Under the pieces are notes generated by a model. The model ran no database searches. It was not told the DNA's origin and was given only the letters and a program-made list of their open reading frames with translations. The position numbers and the translations under genes are program-made. Positions 9,161 through 18,742 of a stretch of 64,000 nucleotides of DNA are shown in pieces. The stretch is from Lepus europaeus (lineage: Eukaryota > Chordata > Mammalia > Lagomorpha > Leporidae), in the NCBI RefSeq assembly GCF_033115175.1, contig NC_084831.1, forward strand, positions 41,386,002 through 41,450,001, read 5' to 3'. Positions within the stretch are counted from its first letter, which is position 1, and every line of letters starts with the position of its first letter.

Positions 9161-10096
9161 TTAACATTTTAGTGGAATTTAGCCTGAGTAAGGTACTTTA
9201 GAAACTTGATGTGGGTAGATTAAAGGATAGGGAGATCATTATTTCATCAACCAGCTCTTAACCTCTGCACTGGGATGAAGATAAAAAATATTGCTAGTTT
9301 ATTTCTAATAAGATGCATACATGTGTGTGCTTCATATTCTAGTAGATATGTACAAGAAAGCAAGCACTACATTATGCTAACTAGTAAATATTAGCATTTA
9401 GTTTCTTCCAGCAACACATGAAACTCAGGACACAGGCAATGGCAAGGAGAACCCACAATGAACCATTTTAAAGTGTATAAAATCTCCCCTCAGATTTATT
9501 TCTCATTTTCTTAAGGCTAGCAGGAAAGGTCATCTTTGAGTATGAGACTAAGGATATTATATATTTTTCAATTTAAGTCAACAACTGAAGAGTTTCTAAT
9601 CCATTTTCATGTTAACAACTATGAAGATTATTTTAGCAATGGCCTTTCTGCCTGTGCTGCCTACACTGAAGCTTTTCTGACCTCTAGCAAAATAATCACT
9701 AATGATATGACAAAAGTTCTGTGTGAACTGTAAACAAGCACTTGACCAGACATACGAGTGACTTCGATTCATCTGACTTAGCAGAATGCCTCATTAGTAT
9801 AAGACACCATAACAGGTGCTACAAAAGAGAGAAGCAACATCTTCAGTTCCCCAGTTCTTTTAAAACTCTTTGTTAAACCTCCTCCTATTCAACAATGTGA
9901 AATCTGAAAAAAAAAAACTTCTTATAAAAAGAATACAGCCTTATTTGTAGGAAAATGACTGCAGTTATTTTAAGTTATAGTTATACTTTATTACATCAAT
10001 TAACATGAACCAACAGCTGACACCAAGCACGGTGATTCCATCAATATTGTTTAAACTCTGATATGTTAATGTTAATGATGATGGATTAAGGGTAAA
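9161..10096. other. Unassigned stretch
   Basis: I see no repeat family, RNA or gene. A 65-codon frame (9536-9733) has no recognisable features. Confidence 0.4.
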
Positions 10097-10262
10097 GGAG
10101 CTGGCATTGTGGCATAGTGGGTTAAGCTGCTTCTTGGTAGACAGTGTCCCAGCTCCTGGTTTCAGCGCAGCCCAAAAATGACAGTTACAGTCAATTGGGG
10201 AGTCAACCAACAGATGGAAGATCTCTTGCTCTCTCTTTCACTCTCTATGTCGCTGGTTTTAG
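10097..10262 (+). mobile_element. CSINE with internal deletion
   Basis: Head GGAGCTGGCATTGTGGCATAGTGGGTTAAGCTGC is present, then the sequence jumps to CCCAGCTCCTGG and CAATTGGGGAGTCAACCAACAGATGG. Most of the middle is deleted. The 3' end runs into a TAGG microsatellite instead of an AAATAAA tail. Confidence 0.82.
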
Positions 10263-10322
10263 ATAGATAGATAGGTAGGTAGGTAGGTAGGTAGGGAAGT
10301 AGGTAGGTAGGTAGGTAGATAG
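10258..10322 (+). repeat. (TAGG)n/(TAGA)n microsatellite
   Basis: About 15 units of TAGG and TAGA with a single GGGAAG interruption, located where the CSINE A-rich tail would be. Confidence 0.95.
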
Positions 10323-10674
10323 TTTTTAAAAGGGTGGAGATTTGTTATAAGGTGGCAGCCAGGAGGTGGAACAAGGGGAGATGTTTAGGTCAAATATGCT
10401 CTTTGAGAGTGGATTTCACAGTAAGCTGGATCATTTGAGTCCAGTTCAGCCTAGGTTCTCTCTCTCCTTCCTTGCTCATCATGTGATTATGCCTCTACAC
10501 TGGACATGAATTGCCTCCACAGACACCAGACAGCAGGGCTTCACAGTGTTGAGCAATAATCTACAAACTGGCTTACACAGAATGGCCGGCGACATTAGCT
10601 AGTGCTCGCTCAACTCTCTCTAACGGGGAAGCAGTGGACTACAAGAGACTGAACTGTATCTGCCTCTTTTTTCC
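10323..10674. other. Unassigned stretch upstream of the AMD1 pseudogene
   Basis: Not AMD1-like and not a repeat I recognise. It abuts the truncated pseudogene directly, so it is presumably the pre-insertion target. A TTTTTTCCAACAG string just before the homology mimics a splice acceptor, but the homology does not begin at an identifiable exon edge. Confidence 0.4.
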
Positions 10675-11375
10675 AACAGAATCACATTCAACTTTCGCTC
10701 CTTTTATTCTCGTAAGAATTTCATGAAGCCTTCTCACCAAGGGTACCCACACCAGAATTTCCAGGAAGAAATAGAGTTTCTTAATGCAATTTTCCCAAAT
10801 GGAGCAGCATATTGTATGGGACATATGAATTCTGACTGTTGGTACCTGTATACTCTGGATTTTCCAGAGAGTCGGGTAATCAGCCAGCCAGATCAAACCC
10901 TAGAGATTCTGATGAGGGAGCTTGACCCAGCAGTCATGGACCAGTTCTACATGAAAGATGGTGTTACTGCAAAGGACGCCACTCGTGAGAGTGGAATTTG
11001 TGACCTGATACCATGTTCTGTCATTGATGCCACACTATTCAATCCTTGTGGGTATTCAATGAATGGAATGAAATTGGATGGAACTTATTGGACTATTCAC
11101 ATCACTCCGGAACCAGAATTTTCTTTTTTAGCATTGAAACAAACTTAAGTCAGACCTCTTATGATGACCTGATCAGGAAAGTTGTGGAAGTCTTCAAGCC
11201 AGGAACATTTGTGACCACCTTGTTTGTTAATCACAGTTCTAAATGTCGCAGAGTGCTTTCTTCACCCCAGAAGATTGAAGGCTTTAAACATCTTGATTGC
11301 CAGAGTGCTATGTTCAACGATTACAATTTTGTTTTTACCAGTTTTGCTAAGCAGCAGTAACAACAACAGAGTTGA
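10675..11375 (+). pseudogene. AMD1: Processed pseudogene of S-adenosylmethionine decarboxylase
   Basis: AMD1 makes decarboxylated S-adenosylmethionine for spermidine and spermine synthesis. Homology starts near parental residue 105 and runs without introns to the C-terminus: [19 protein letters not shown] at 10723, [30 protein letters not shown], then after a frameshift [21 protein letters not shown] and [18 protein letters not shown]. The beta chain and Ser68, the self-cleavage residue that forms the pyruvoyl cofactor, are absent because of 5' truncation. One base is lost near 11128, shifting the frame. A C-to-T change makes a TAA at 11358, five codons before the parental-type TGA at 11373. 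Dead as an enzyme. The intronless, 5'-truncated form indicates L1-mediated retroposition. Confidence 0.96.
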
Positions 11376-11837
11376 TTAAGAAACATGAAGAAAAAACGCA
11401 AAAAGAGAACACACATAGAAGGTGGTGGCCGCTTTCTAGATGTTGACACTGGGGGCCATGTTTTCCGTAACCACCACTTTGTAGTTGCACAGAGCCCTAG
11501 ATGTAATGATAGTGGAATCATTTTGAATTGTATGCATTATTATATCAAGGAGTTAGATATCTTGCATGAATGCCCTCTTCTGTGTTTAGGTATTCTATGC
11601 CACTCTTGCTGTGAAATTGAAGTGCATGTAGAGAAAAACTTTTACTATATGAAACTTTACAACACTTGTGAAAACAATTCAATTTGGTTTAGGTGCAGGT
11701 CTCGTCCAAAATTCCCCAGAGACAAGGCTTTCGTCCTCATTAGGTGTTGGCCTCAGCCTAACCATATGAGACTGTTCTATTGCTGCCAGGATTTTATGTC
11801 CAGTTACCTCCACTTTCTAGAACATATTCTCTACTAA
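11376..11837 (+). pseudogene. AMD1: AMD1 readthrough-tail frame within the 3' UTR relic
   Basis: Directly after the parental-type stop (TGA, 11373-11375) the same frame stays open for about 153 codons to the stop at 11835. It begins with a basic run (MKKKRKKRTH) and contains many Cys and aromatic residues. AMD1 mRNA is known to carry an in-frame tail after its stop, reached by rare readthrough and associated with ribosome stalling. This looks like the retroposed copy of that tail. It is not an independent gene. Confidence 0.65.
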
Positions 11838-13255
11838 TGTTATGGAAACCAATTTCTACTTCATACAGATGTTTTTTGCAACAGCAATTAAACTTTTTCT
11901 TCATGAGTTGATTCCTCTTAAGAAAATGATTGCAGTTACTCATTTTGTGTGTTTCTATTTTAACATTATTGCTTCTTGTATTTGTACTTTAATTGATTTC
12001 TTCCCTCACCATGGTGTCTGCCCCAAACCCCCCAAATAAAGCAATACACTGTCACATTGTGGGTTTATAAGCGACTCTAATACCCCACATGGGGAAGTAG
12101 GGGGGTGGTCCCTGGGCATGAGAGCATGAGTCATTTGAATTGGCATGAACTCTTTTGGAAGATAGTGAAAGTAAACTTACCCAGTTTTAATTAGCAAGGA
12201 AGACCCATAGAGAGTTGTAGAGACTAGGGTGTCCTGGCTCACCTGTGTGTAAAACCTGAGCTATTCTGTGCTCCACAGTAAATGAAATTGGCTTTTAATG
12301 TGTGCCATGCCTTTGACTATCTTCCTAAGCCATAATATAAAGGGATTTTTGTCAGTTGATTAGCAGGGAGAATTAGCAAAGGTTGTACTGGATTCAGTAA
12401 GTCAGCTTGGATTATTGACCTTAACTTTTATTACCATAGTGTAAAGTTTGGTTCAGAGCAGAGTCGGTGTCTTTTCCATCTTGTAGCTTAAAGTTGTGTG
12501 ACTTTGTAATGGATGTGAGTGTTCTGACTTCACATGTGCCTCTAACTATGGTGTTCCATTCACCATGCCATTCACTGGATGAGATGAATGACTGCTCAGA
12601 ATGAGAATTGTTCAGGTTGTTTAGATATATGACAAAACAATATACAGATGAACAAAATATAATGTAGAATTCCAAAATAGTCAATAGGAAATGACTAGAA
12701 ATACAGACTTTTAAGAGGTGGCATATTTTAGCTATATTTGCAATTACTGTGAGATTTAAGCAACTGACAGAACAGTAATATGGAGTAACATTTTTATTTC
12801 TTGTACTCACATTTGTTAAAATAATTTCTGAATTGATGCAGTGATGTTTTGTTCCTGCCGTATTTATAAATGAAGCAACTTTTTAAAGTGTTTCTAAACA
12901 TAAAATCAACTTGGTTTGAAATCAAGTGGTTGAAACACTGTTTTCACTTAGTTTAAGTGCATGGTTGATTGAAAGTTTCCTTGGAAGGTTTCAATCAATG
13001 TGATCAGTTTGATTTTGTAATGAGCACAGCACCTACTATTTTGAGTTGCTGTTTTGAGGACCAATACTGGAAGTGGATTTTGTTCTTGAACAGTATCCTA
13101 GCAGTTTGATGATGATTGTTGGCTTGAGGTCTGATTTTTTTCCCCTAATAGATTTCTAATGATTTCCCTAATAATTCTAATGTGGAAAATTTGCACAAAT
13201 TTGTATGGAACAAAGCCTACAAAAATGAAAAGTGTAGACTGACTAGTAATCTAAA
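11838..13255 (+). pseudogene. AMD1: AMD1 3' UTR relic
   Basis: The sequence continues past the first AATAAA (12035-12040) with no A tail there, and non-repeat sequence goes on to about 13255, where L1 sequence begins. This fits retroposition of the longer, distally polyadenylated AMD1 mRNA. The assignment after 12060 rests on continuity, not on recognised sequence, and no terminal A tail or TSD is evident. Confidence 0.55.
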
Positions 13256-14131
13256 ATTAGTATGACATTAGCATGTGTTGATTTCTGGAGTTTTTATTTT
13301 GTTCCATTCATCTACATGTCTATTTTTGTGCCAGTATCAGGTGGTTTTGTATACCTCCCCCGTAGTATGTCTTAAAATCTGGTACCGTGAGGCCTCTGGC
13401 TTTTTTTTATTGTGTAAGATAGTTTTAGCCATTTGTGATCTCTTGTATTACCTTATGAGTTTTAGCATAATTTTTTCTAGATCTGAGAAGAATGTTGTTG
13501 GCATTTTTATTGGGATCCTATGGAATCTGTAAATTGTTTAATCTTTCCTATCCATGGACATGGAAGATTTTTCCATTTTTTGTGTCTTCTTCTATTTCTT
13601 TATTTAATGTTTTGTACTTTAATTGTAGAGAATTTTCACCTGCTGGGTTCAATGTATTCCAAGGTATTAAATTTTTTCTGTAGCTGTTATGAATGTGATT
13701 GGTCATTAGGGATACTGGTCTATATTCTCGTTCTCTGTTGTATCTTCTTCTGATTTAGGAAATAAGGTGAAGCTTGCCTAAAAGAAGTTTGGGAGGATTC
13801 ACATCCTGTTAATTGTCTTGAATAGCTTCAGAAAAATTGGAATTAGTACTTTAAAAAGTCAGGTACAATTCAGCAGTGAAGCCATCAGTCCTGGGATTTT
13901 CTTTTTCAGGAAGGATTTTATTACTGATTCAATCTCAGCCTTGGTTATTGATATGTTTAGGCTTCCTGTGTCTTCATGACATAAATTTGGTAGATTATAT
14001 GTGTCCAAGAATCTATCCCTTTCTTCTAGAATTTACATTTTATTGGCTTAATGCTCTCTGTAGTAATTCCTGATGATTCTATTTCTGTGGTATCCATTGT
14101 TACATTTCATTTTTATCTTTGATTTCATTTT

Positions 14132-14323
14132 TAAAGATTTATTTATATATTTGAAAGGTAGAGATAGAGAGAGCAGAAGGAGAGAAAGAGAGGGAAGGGG
14201 GGGAGAGGGAAAGAAGGGAGAGAAGGAGGAAGGGGGAAGGAGGGAGGAAGGGGGAAAAGAATGGAGGGAGGGAGGGTGACAGAGAGTGGGGGGGAAGGAA
14301 AAAGAAAGGGGGAGGGAGGCAAG

Positions 14324-14368
<45 letters not shown>

Positions 14369-14622
14369 CTTCCATTCACTGGTTCATTCCCCTAATGGCC
14401 ACAACATCTGGAGCTGGGCTGATCTGAAGCCAGAAACCAAAAGCTTCTTCCAGGTCTCCCATATGGGTGCAGGGGCTCAAGGACTTGGACCTTCCTCTGC
14501 TGCTTTCCCAGGTGCATTAGCAGGGAGCTGGATCTGAAGTGAAGCAGCTGGAACTTGAACTGGCACCCATATGGGATGCTGGCACTGCAGGCAGCAGCTT
14601 TACCCTCTATGTCATTCACTGG
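14132..14622 (-). mobile_element. CSINE with greatly expanded purine tract
   Basis: Normal CSINE body (14366-14622: GGTTCATTCCCCTAATGGCCAC, CCAGGTCTCCCATATGGG, ATGGGATGCTGGCACTGCAGG). The usual short GA block is expanded to about 200 bases of purines between 14155 and 14365. Inserted in the reverse-oriented L1. Confidence 0.9.
14155..14365 (+). repeat. Polypurine GA/GGA tract
   Basis: Over 200 bases almost entirely of A and G on this strand, ending in a pure (GA)n run near 14330-14363. It has G runs and mirror symmetry, so it could adopt triplex or quadruplex forms. The reading frames through it are low-complexity artefacts. Confidence 0.93.
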
Positions 14623-14804
14623 CATCTCTGATTTTATTAATTTAGGTCTTCTCCCTCTTTTTTGGTTAGTGAAGCCAATCATGTATCAATTTTATTTTTT
14701 CAAAAAAGCAGCACTTCCTTTTACTGATCTTTTGTACTTTTCATTACAATTATGTTTACTTCTCTAATTTTAATTATTTCTTCCTCGTAATTTGGATATT
14801 TTTT

Positions 14805-15135
14805 TATTTTTATTTTTTCACAGGCAGAGTGGACAGTGAGAGAGAAAGACAGAGAGAAAGGTCTTCCTTTTTCCATTGGTTCACCCCTCAATGGCCACTG
14901 CAGCCAGCACACTGTGCTGATCAGAAGCCAGGAGCCAGGTACTTCTCCTGGTCTCCTTTGCGGGTGAAGGCCCCAAGCACCTAGGCTATCCTCCACTGCA
15001 CTCCTGGGCCACAGCAGAGAGCTGGACTGGAAGAGGAGCAACTGGGACAGAATCCGGCACCCCGACCGGGACTAGAACCCAGGGTGCCGGCGCCACAGGC
15101 GGAGGATTAGCCAAGTGAGCCACGGCGCTGGCCGG
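14805..15135 (-). mobile_element. CSINE, young GC-rich subfamily
   Basis: Full length in reverse: TTTTTTCACAGGCAGAGTGGACAGTGAGAG, CACCCCTCAATGGCC, GCACCCCGACCGGGACTAGAACCC (box B complement) and GAGCCACGGCGCTGGCC at the tRNA-like head. Little diverged compared with the AT-rich copies. Confidence 0.95.
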
Positions 15136-16469
15136 ATTTGGTTTGTTCTTTTTTTAAGGTCCCTGATATATACTGAGAGTTCATGTATTTGATGCCTTTC
15201 TAGTTTCTTGATGTATGCACCAATTGTTGTAAAATTCTCTGTTAACACTGCTTTTGTTATATCCCATATGTTTTAATATGTTGTGCTGTTATTTTCATTC
15301 ATTTCCAGAACTTTTTTTATTTCACTTTTGATATCTTGTATGACTCACTGTTTGTTCAGGAGCATGTTGTTCAGTCTCCATGTATTTGCATCCGTTCTAG
15401 AGATTTTTGAGTTTTTAATTTCCAGATTCATTCCATTGTGGTCAAAATGATGCAAGGTACAATTTCCATTTTTTTGAAGTTGCTGAGACTTTCTTTATGA
15501 GCTAGCATATTGCCTTTCCTAGAGAAAGTTGCATATACTGATGAAAAGAATGTGTATTCTTCAACTGTGGGATGAAAGGTTCTGTAGATATCAGTTAGGT
15601 CTATTTGGTCCATAGTGTCAATTAGCTCTGTTGTTTCTTGGTTGACTTTCTGTCTAGTTTCTCAGTCCATGGATGAAAGTGGGATGTTGAAGTCCCCTAT
15701 TACTATTTTTGTCTCTCTTTAGATCCATTAACATTTGTTTTAAATAGTCAAGCACTTTCCAATTGGTTACATTTGTATTTATTATAATCACATCTTCCTG
15801 TTGATCCCTTAATCATTACATAATACCCTTCATTGTCTTTTTGTTGTTGTTGTTAGAAACAATATACTGTTAGGACTGCATTCAAATAATTCAGAAAAAA
15901 AATAAAATGAGGTATATGAAGAAGGCTGTTTAGGCAAAACAGTTAAAACAGTAAAAGCTGGGGAATTGTATGATATTAGGATGGCTACACCTGCTCATCT
16001 TTGCTTTCCTTTAGCATGGAGTATGTTTTTCAATCTTTTCACCTTCAGTCTGCGTGTATCTTTGTGGTGAGGTATTTTTCATGTAGTCATTAATTAAATG
16101 GGTCTCGTTTTTTAATCCATTCAGAGAGTATATCTTTTAATTGGAGAATTTAGGCAATTCACATTCAAGGATACTATTGATAAGTAACAAGTTAGCCCTG
16201 CCCTTTTTTCATAATTATTATTTTCTTTGAATTTTTTTTGTACTTTTACTGGGAGATTTTGTGACTTCACATTCTTTCCTAATGATTATCTTTCTGTGTT
16301 TTTGTGTGTAGCACATCCAGAAGCTTCATTTTAAGTCTAGATGTGTGGTGACAAATTATTTCAATTTGTTTTTCATGGAAGGCCTTTATTTCACCTTTAA
16401 TCAAAAATGAGATACTTGCAGGGTAAAGTATCCTGGGTTGATGGTCTTTCTTTTAAGATTTGTGCTGGG

Positions 16470-17495
16470 CAATTCTTGGCACCCCAGCAAATATGGCATT
16501 GCAATTGGTGCAGAATGTGTGCCTGCTCATGCCATGGCGACCGCTATGTCCTGCACATCACTGCCATGGTGAATGCGGGTGACTACCATCTGGTCACTAT
16601 GCACAGGACATGCTTTGCTCTCAGTACGTACATTTGCAAAGAAATATGACTAGCTAACAACAGAAAATGGTACTAGAACAGTGGAAATAGCAATTTTGCA
16701 CAAGAATCTTTGGGAGATTTTTATTTTAGTTGATCTGAAATTGTGTCAAAATTGAAAAAACAAGAGGAGTTTAGGTCTTTGGAAAGTGTGAAAGCTGCTA
16801 GTGAACTCTATTCTCCTCTAGCAGGAGAAATAACTGAAATTAATGAAGCCCTTGCAGAAAACCCAGGGCTCATCAATAAATCTTCTTATGAAGACAGTTT
16901 TGGATCAAGATGATACTGAGTAACCAACACTTCAGAACTCAATGAACTAATGACTGAATAAGTCTATGAGAAATACAATAAATCTATTGAGGAATGAAAG
17001 TGGAAGCCTTACATTAACTAGTATGTAATAACTTAATCCAGCACAGTTAAATAAATTAGTGGCTGACAGAGGATTTAAAATAGCAACTTTTATCAATGTT
17101 GATGGGAAGAGATACTACTTTCAACTCTGCTACTGGAAAAAAATATACCCTAACTTTGTAATGACTGTAGATGAACACATTATGCATCTTTTTCACAAAA
17201 CCTTGTGATTTTTATACTAGGCTCTAGGTACTGGTATTCAGAATGCATGAAATTATCTGTGGTAAAAAAAATAGTTATAAAATAATGCAAATCAGGGATA
17301 ATATTGTTATCTTAAGCCTTATGTAATATTGTAACTTGTTTATACCCATCCATGGATTGGGTTCAAAATATGCAACAATCATTCAAATGGCAGTAAGTGG
17401 TAAAGGAGAATAGTATTTGTTAGTTGTACATTTTCAGTGAAGCATCAGCTCTACAGCAAAATAAGAAACATAATAAAAATTTTCAACTTCCTCAT
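16470..17495 (+). pseudogene. GCSH: Processed pseudogene of glycine cleavage system H protein
   Basis: GCSH carries the lipoyl arm of the mitochondrial glycine cleavage complex. The relic starts at ATG 16493 (MALQLVQNVCLL, like the transit peptide) and shifts frame to HALLSVRTFAKKYD near 16612. It continues intronless as TENGTRTVEISNFAQESLGD, then [17 protein letters not shown] and [19 protein letters not shown]. The lipoyl-lysine codon survives (AAA at 16791-16793), but stops and frameshifts break the frame several times and the C-terminus is scrambled after 16900. The 3' UTR follows to ATAATAAAA and a short A run near 17495. Flanking AAGATTTG (16456) and AAGACTTGG (17504) could be a diverged target duplication. 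It sits inside L1 ORF1 on the opposite strand. Confidence 0.93.
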
Positions 17496-17499
17496 TTAA

Positions 17500-18263
17500 A
17501 AAAAGACTTGGGATATGTCTCTCCTAGCCTGTAGGGTTTCTGATGAGAAATAAGCTATGAGTCTAATTGGAGAGCTTGTGTTTCTTTCATAAACATTTTA
17601 GAATCTTATGTTTTACTATTGAACATTGGACTACAATGTGTCATGGTGAAGATCTTTTCTGGTCACATCTGTTAGGAGTTATATGTGCCTCATTTACTTA
17701 GACATCTTTTTGCCAAATTGGGGAAGTTTTCTGTAATTATCTCACTGAACAGGCCTTCTAATCCATTCTTTCTCTCCACACCTTCAGGAACACATAAGGC
17801 CTGTAAGCTGGGTTGTTTTATAGTATCCCTAAGTCTCCAACACTGTTTTTTTTTTTTCTAAATTCATCGTCTTGTTTTTGCTCTGAGAAATTCTGAAAGA
17901 CTTGTCTTCTAACTCAGATATTATTTCTTCTGCCTCCTCAAGTCTGTTGTTAAGGTTCTCCACTATATTTTTATTTGACATATTGAAGTCTTCATTTATA
18001 ATATGTCAGTTTGATTTCTCTTCAATATCTCTATCCCTCAGCAAAATTTTTCTCCATGCCATGTCTGGATTTCTTCACTGATTAATTTGCTTCTCATTGT
18101 TTCTGGGTAATCCTATGATTAATCTTTTAAAATCCTTTTCAGGTATTTCATCAATCTCTTCATCTTCACATTCTAATATTGAAGTGCTGTTGTGCTGCTT
18201 TGAGAATTTCAATTTGTCTGCCTTGTTTATGTTTCTTAAATATCTGCATTTCCTTTTGGACAA
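17500..18263 (-). pseudogene. L1 ORF1 N-terminal half relic
   Basis: Minus-strand frame from 18263 begins MSKRKCRYLRNINKADKLKF and continues with EEIDEIPEKDFKRLIIGL, resembling the acidic N-terminal and coiled-coil part of mammalian L1 ORF1p (the RNA-binding trimer). Stops appear from codon 63. After 17750 the frame reads on as the RRM/CTD region (IWQKDV-like near 17705). The remaining C-terminal part is displaced to 16300-16460 by the GCSH insertion. Confidence 0.8.
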
Positions 18264-18727
18264 CTGGCTTTTATCTTTGAACTAGAGGTGTAAGGTGGGT
18301 GTGGCCTGGGAACTCCAGCAGGACTCCAGAGTGGATAAGTATCCATGATGACACCCAAGTTGGGCATGGTAGATCTCCTCTATTGTCAGAATGGGAGAGG
18401 GTATGAACACCTCTTTTGGTATAATCATACCCTCAACTCTTCTCTTCCAAGGTGATCCATGGGTTAGCCCACAGTGGGTAAAAACACATCCATGCTGCCA
18501 CATGAGCCACACACAGGATCTTTGCAGTCCTCATGTGAGCATGGATCCTGCTACAATAATCCACCCTAGACAATCAGAGAGCTCTGTGGTTTTGGCACCA
18601 CAAACTGATTGCCCAGAGACCTAGCTACACCATGCATCCTATTGTGTAGTCACACAGTTTGCACAGTCTCAGCACACAAGGCTCCCACAGTCACCAGGTA
18701 CAGAGGATTCACTCCACTCCACTAGGC
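18264..18727 (-). mobile_element. Probable L1 5' UTR of the minus-strand L1
   Basis: Lies directly upstream of the ORF1 start on the minus strand and is more GC-rich than its surroundings. It contains no gene-like frame. Assignment is by position only. A 15-bp target duplication for the next L1 begins at 18728. Confidence 0.45.
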
Positions 18728-18742
18728 TGATAGTTACTTTCT
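18728..18742 (+). repeat. Target-site duplication, left copy (L1 at 18743)
   Basis: TGATAGTTACTTTCT matches 21079-21093 exactly over 15 bases. Confidence 0.95.

Larger units (their letters stand above)
13268..18727 (-). mobile_element. Old L1, minus strand, ORF2 to 5' UTR, with later insertions
   Basis: Reading the plus strand, this is L1 in reverse: ORF2 from the RT region (13270 to about 16150), then ORF1 (about 16300-18263) and probable 5' UTR (18264-18727). ORF2 landmarks in reverse include the TTCTTGATGTATGCACCAATTGT and GTTCAGTCTCCATGTATTTG blocks near 15210-15390. It is interrupted by CSINEs (14132-14622, 14805-15135), by about 120 untyped bases near 15840-15960, and by the GCSH pseudogene. 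Frames are broken throughout. Confidence 0.85.

Noticed and set aside
10258..10322. CRISPR-like repeat array
   Set aside because: A simple TAGG microsatellite with no spacers; the whole window is mammalian.
10640..10680. Splice acceptor before the AMD1 homology, implying a genuine exon
   Set aside because: TTTTTTCCAACAG resembles an acceptor, but the downstream sequence is intronless over several parental exons and carries a frameshift and a premature stop.
11385..11837. 150-codon frame as an independent gene
   Set aside because: It lies in the 3' UTR of the AMD1 retrocopy, in frame with the lost enzyme frame. It is better explained as the AMD1 readthrough tail.
14139..14379. Ser/Leu/Pro-rich minus-strand frames
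   Set aside because: Translation of the polypurine tract; low-complexity artefact.
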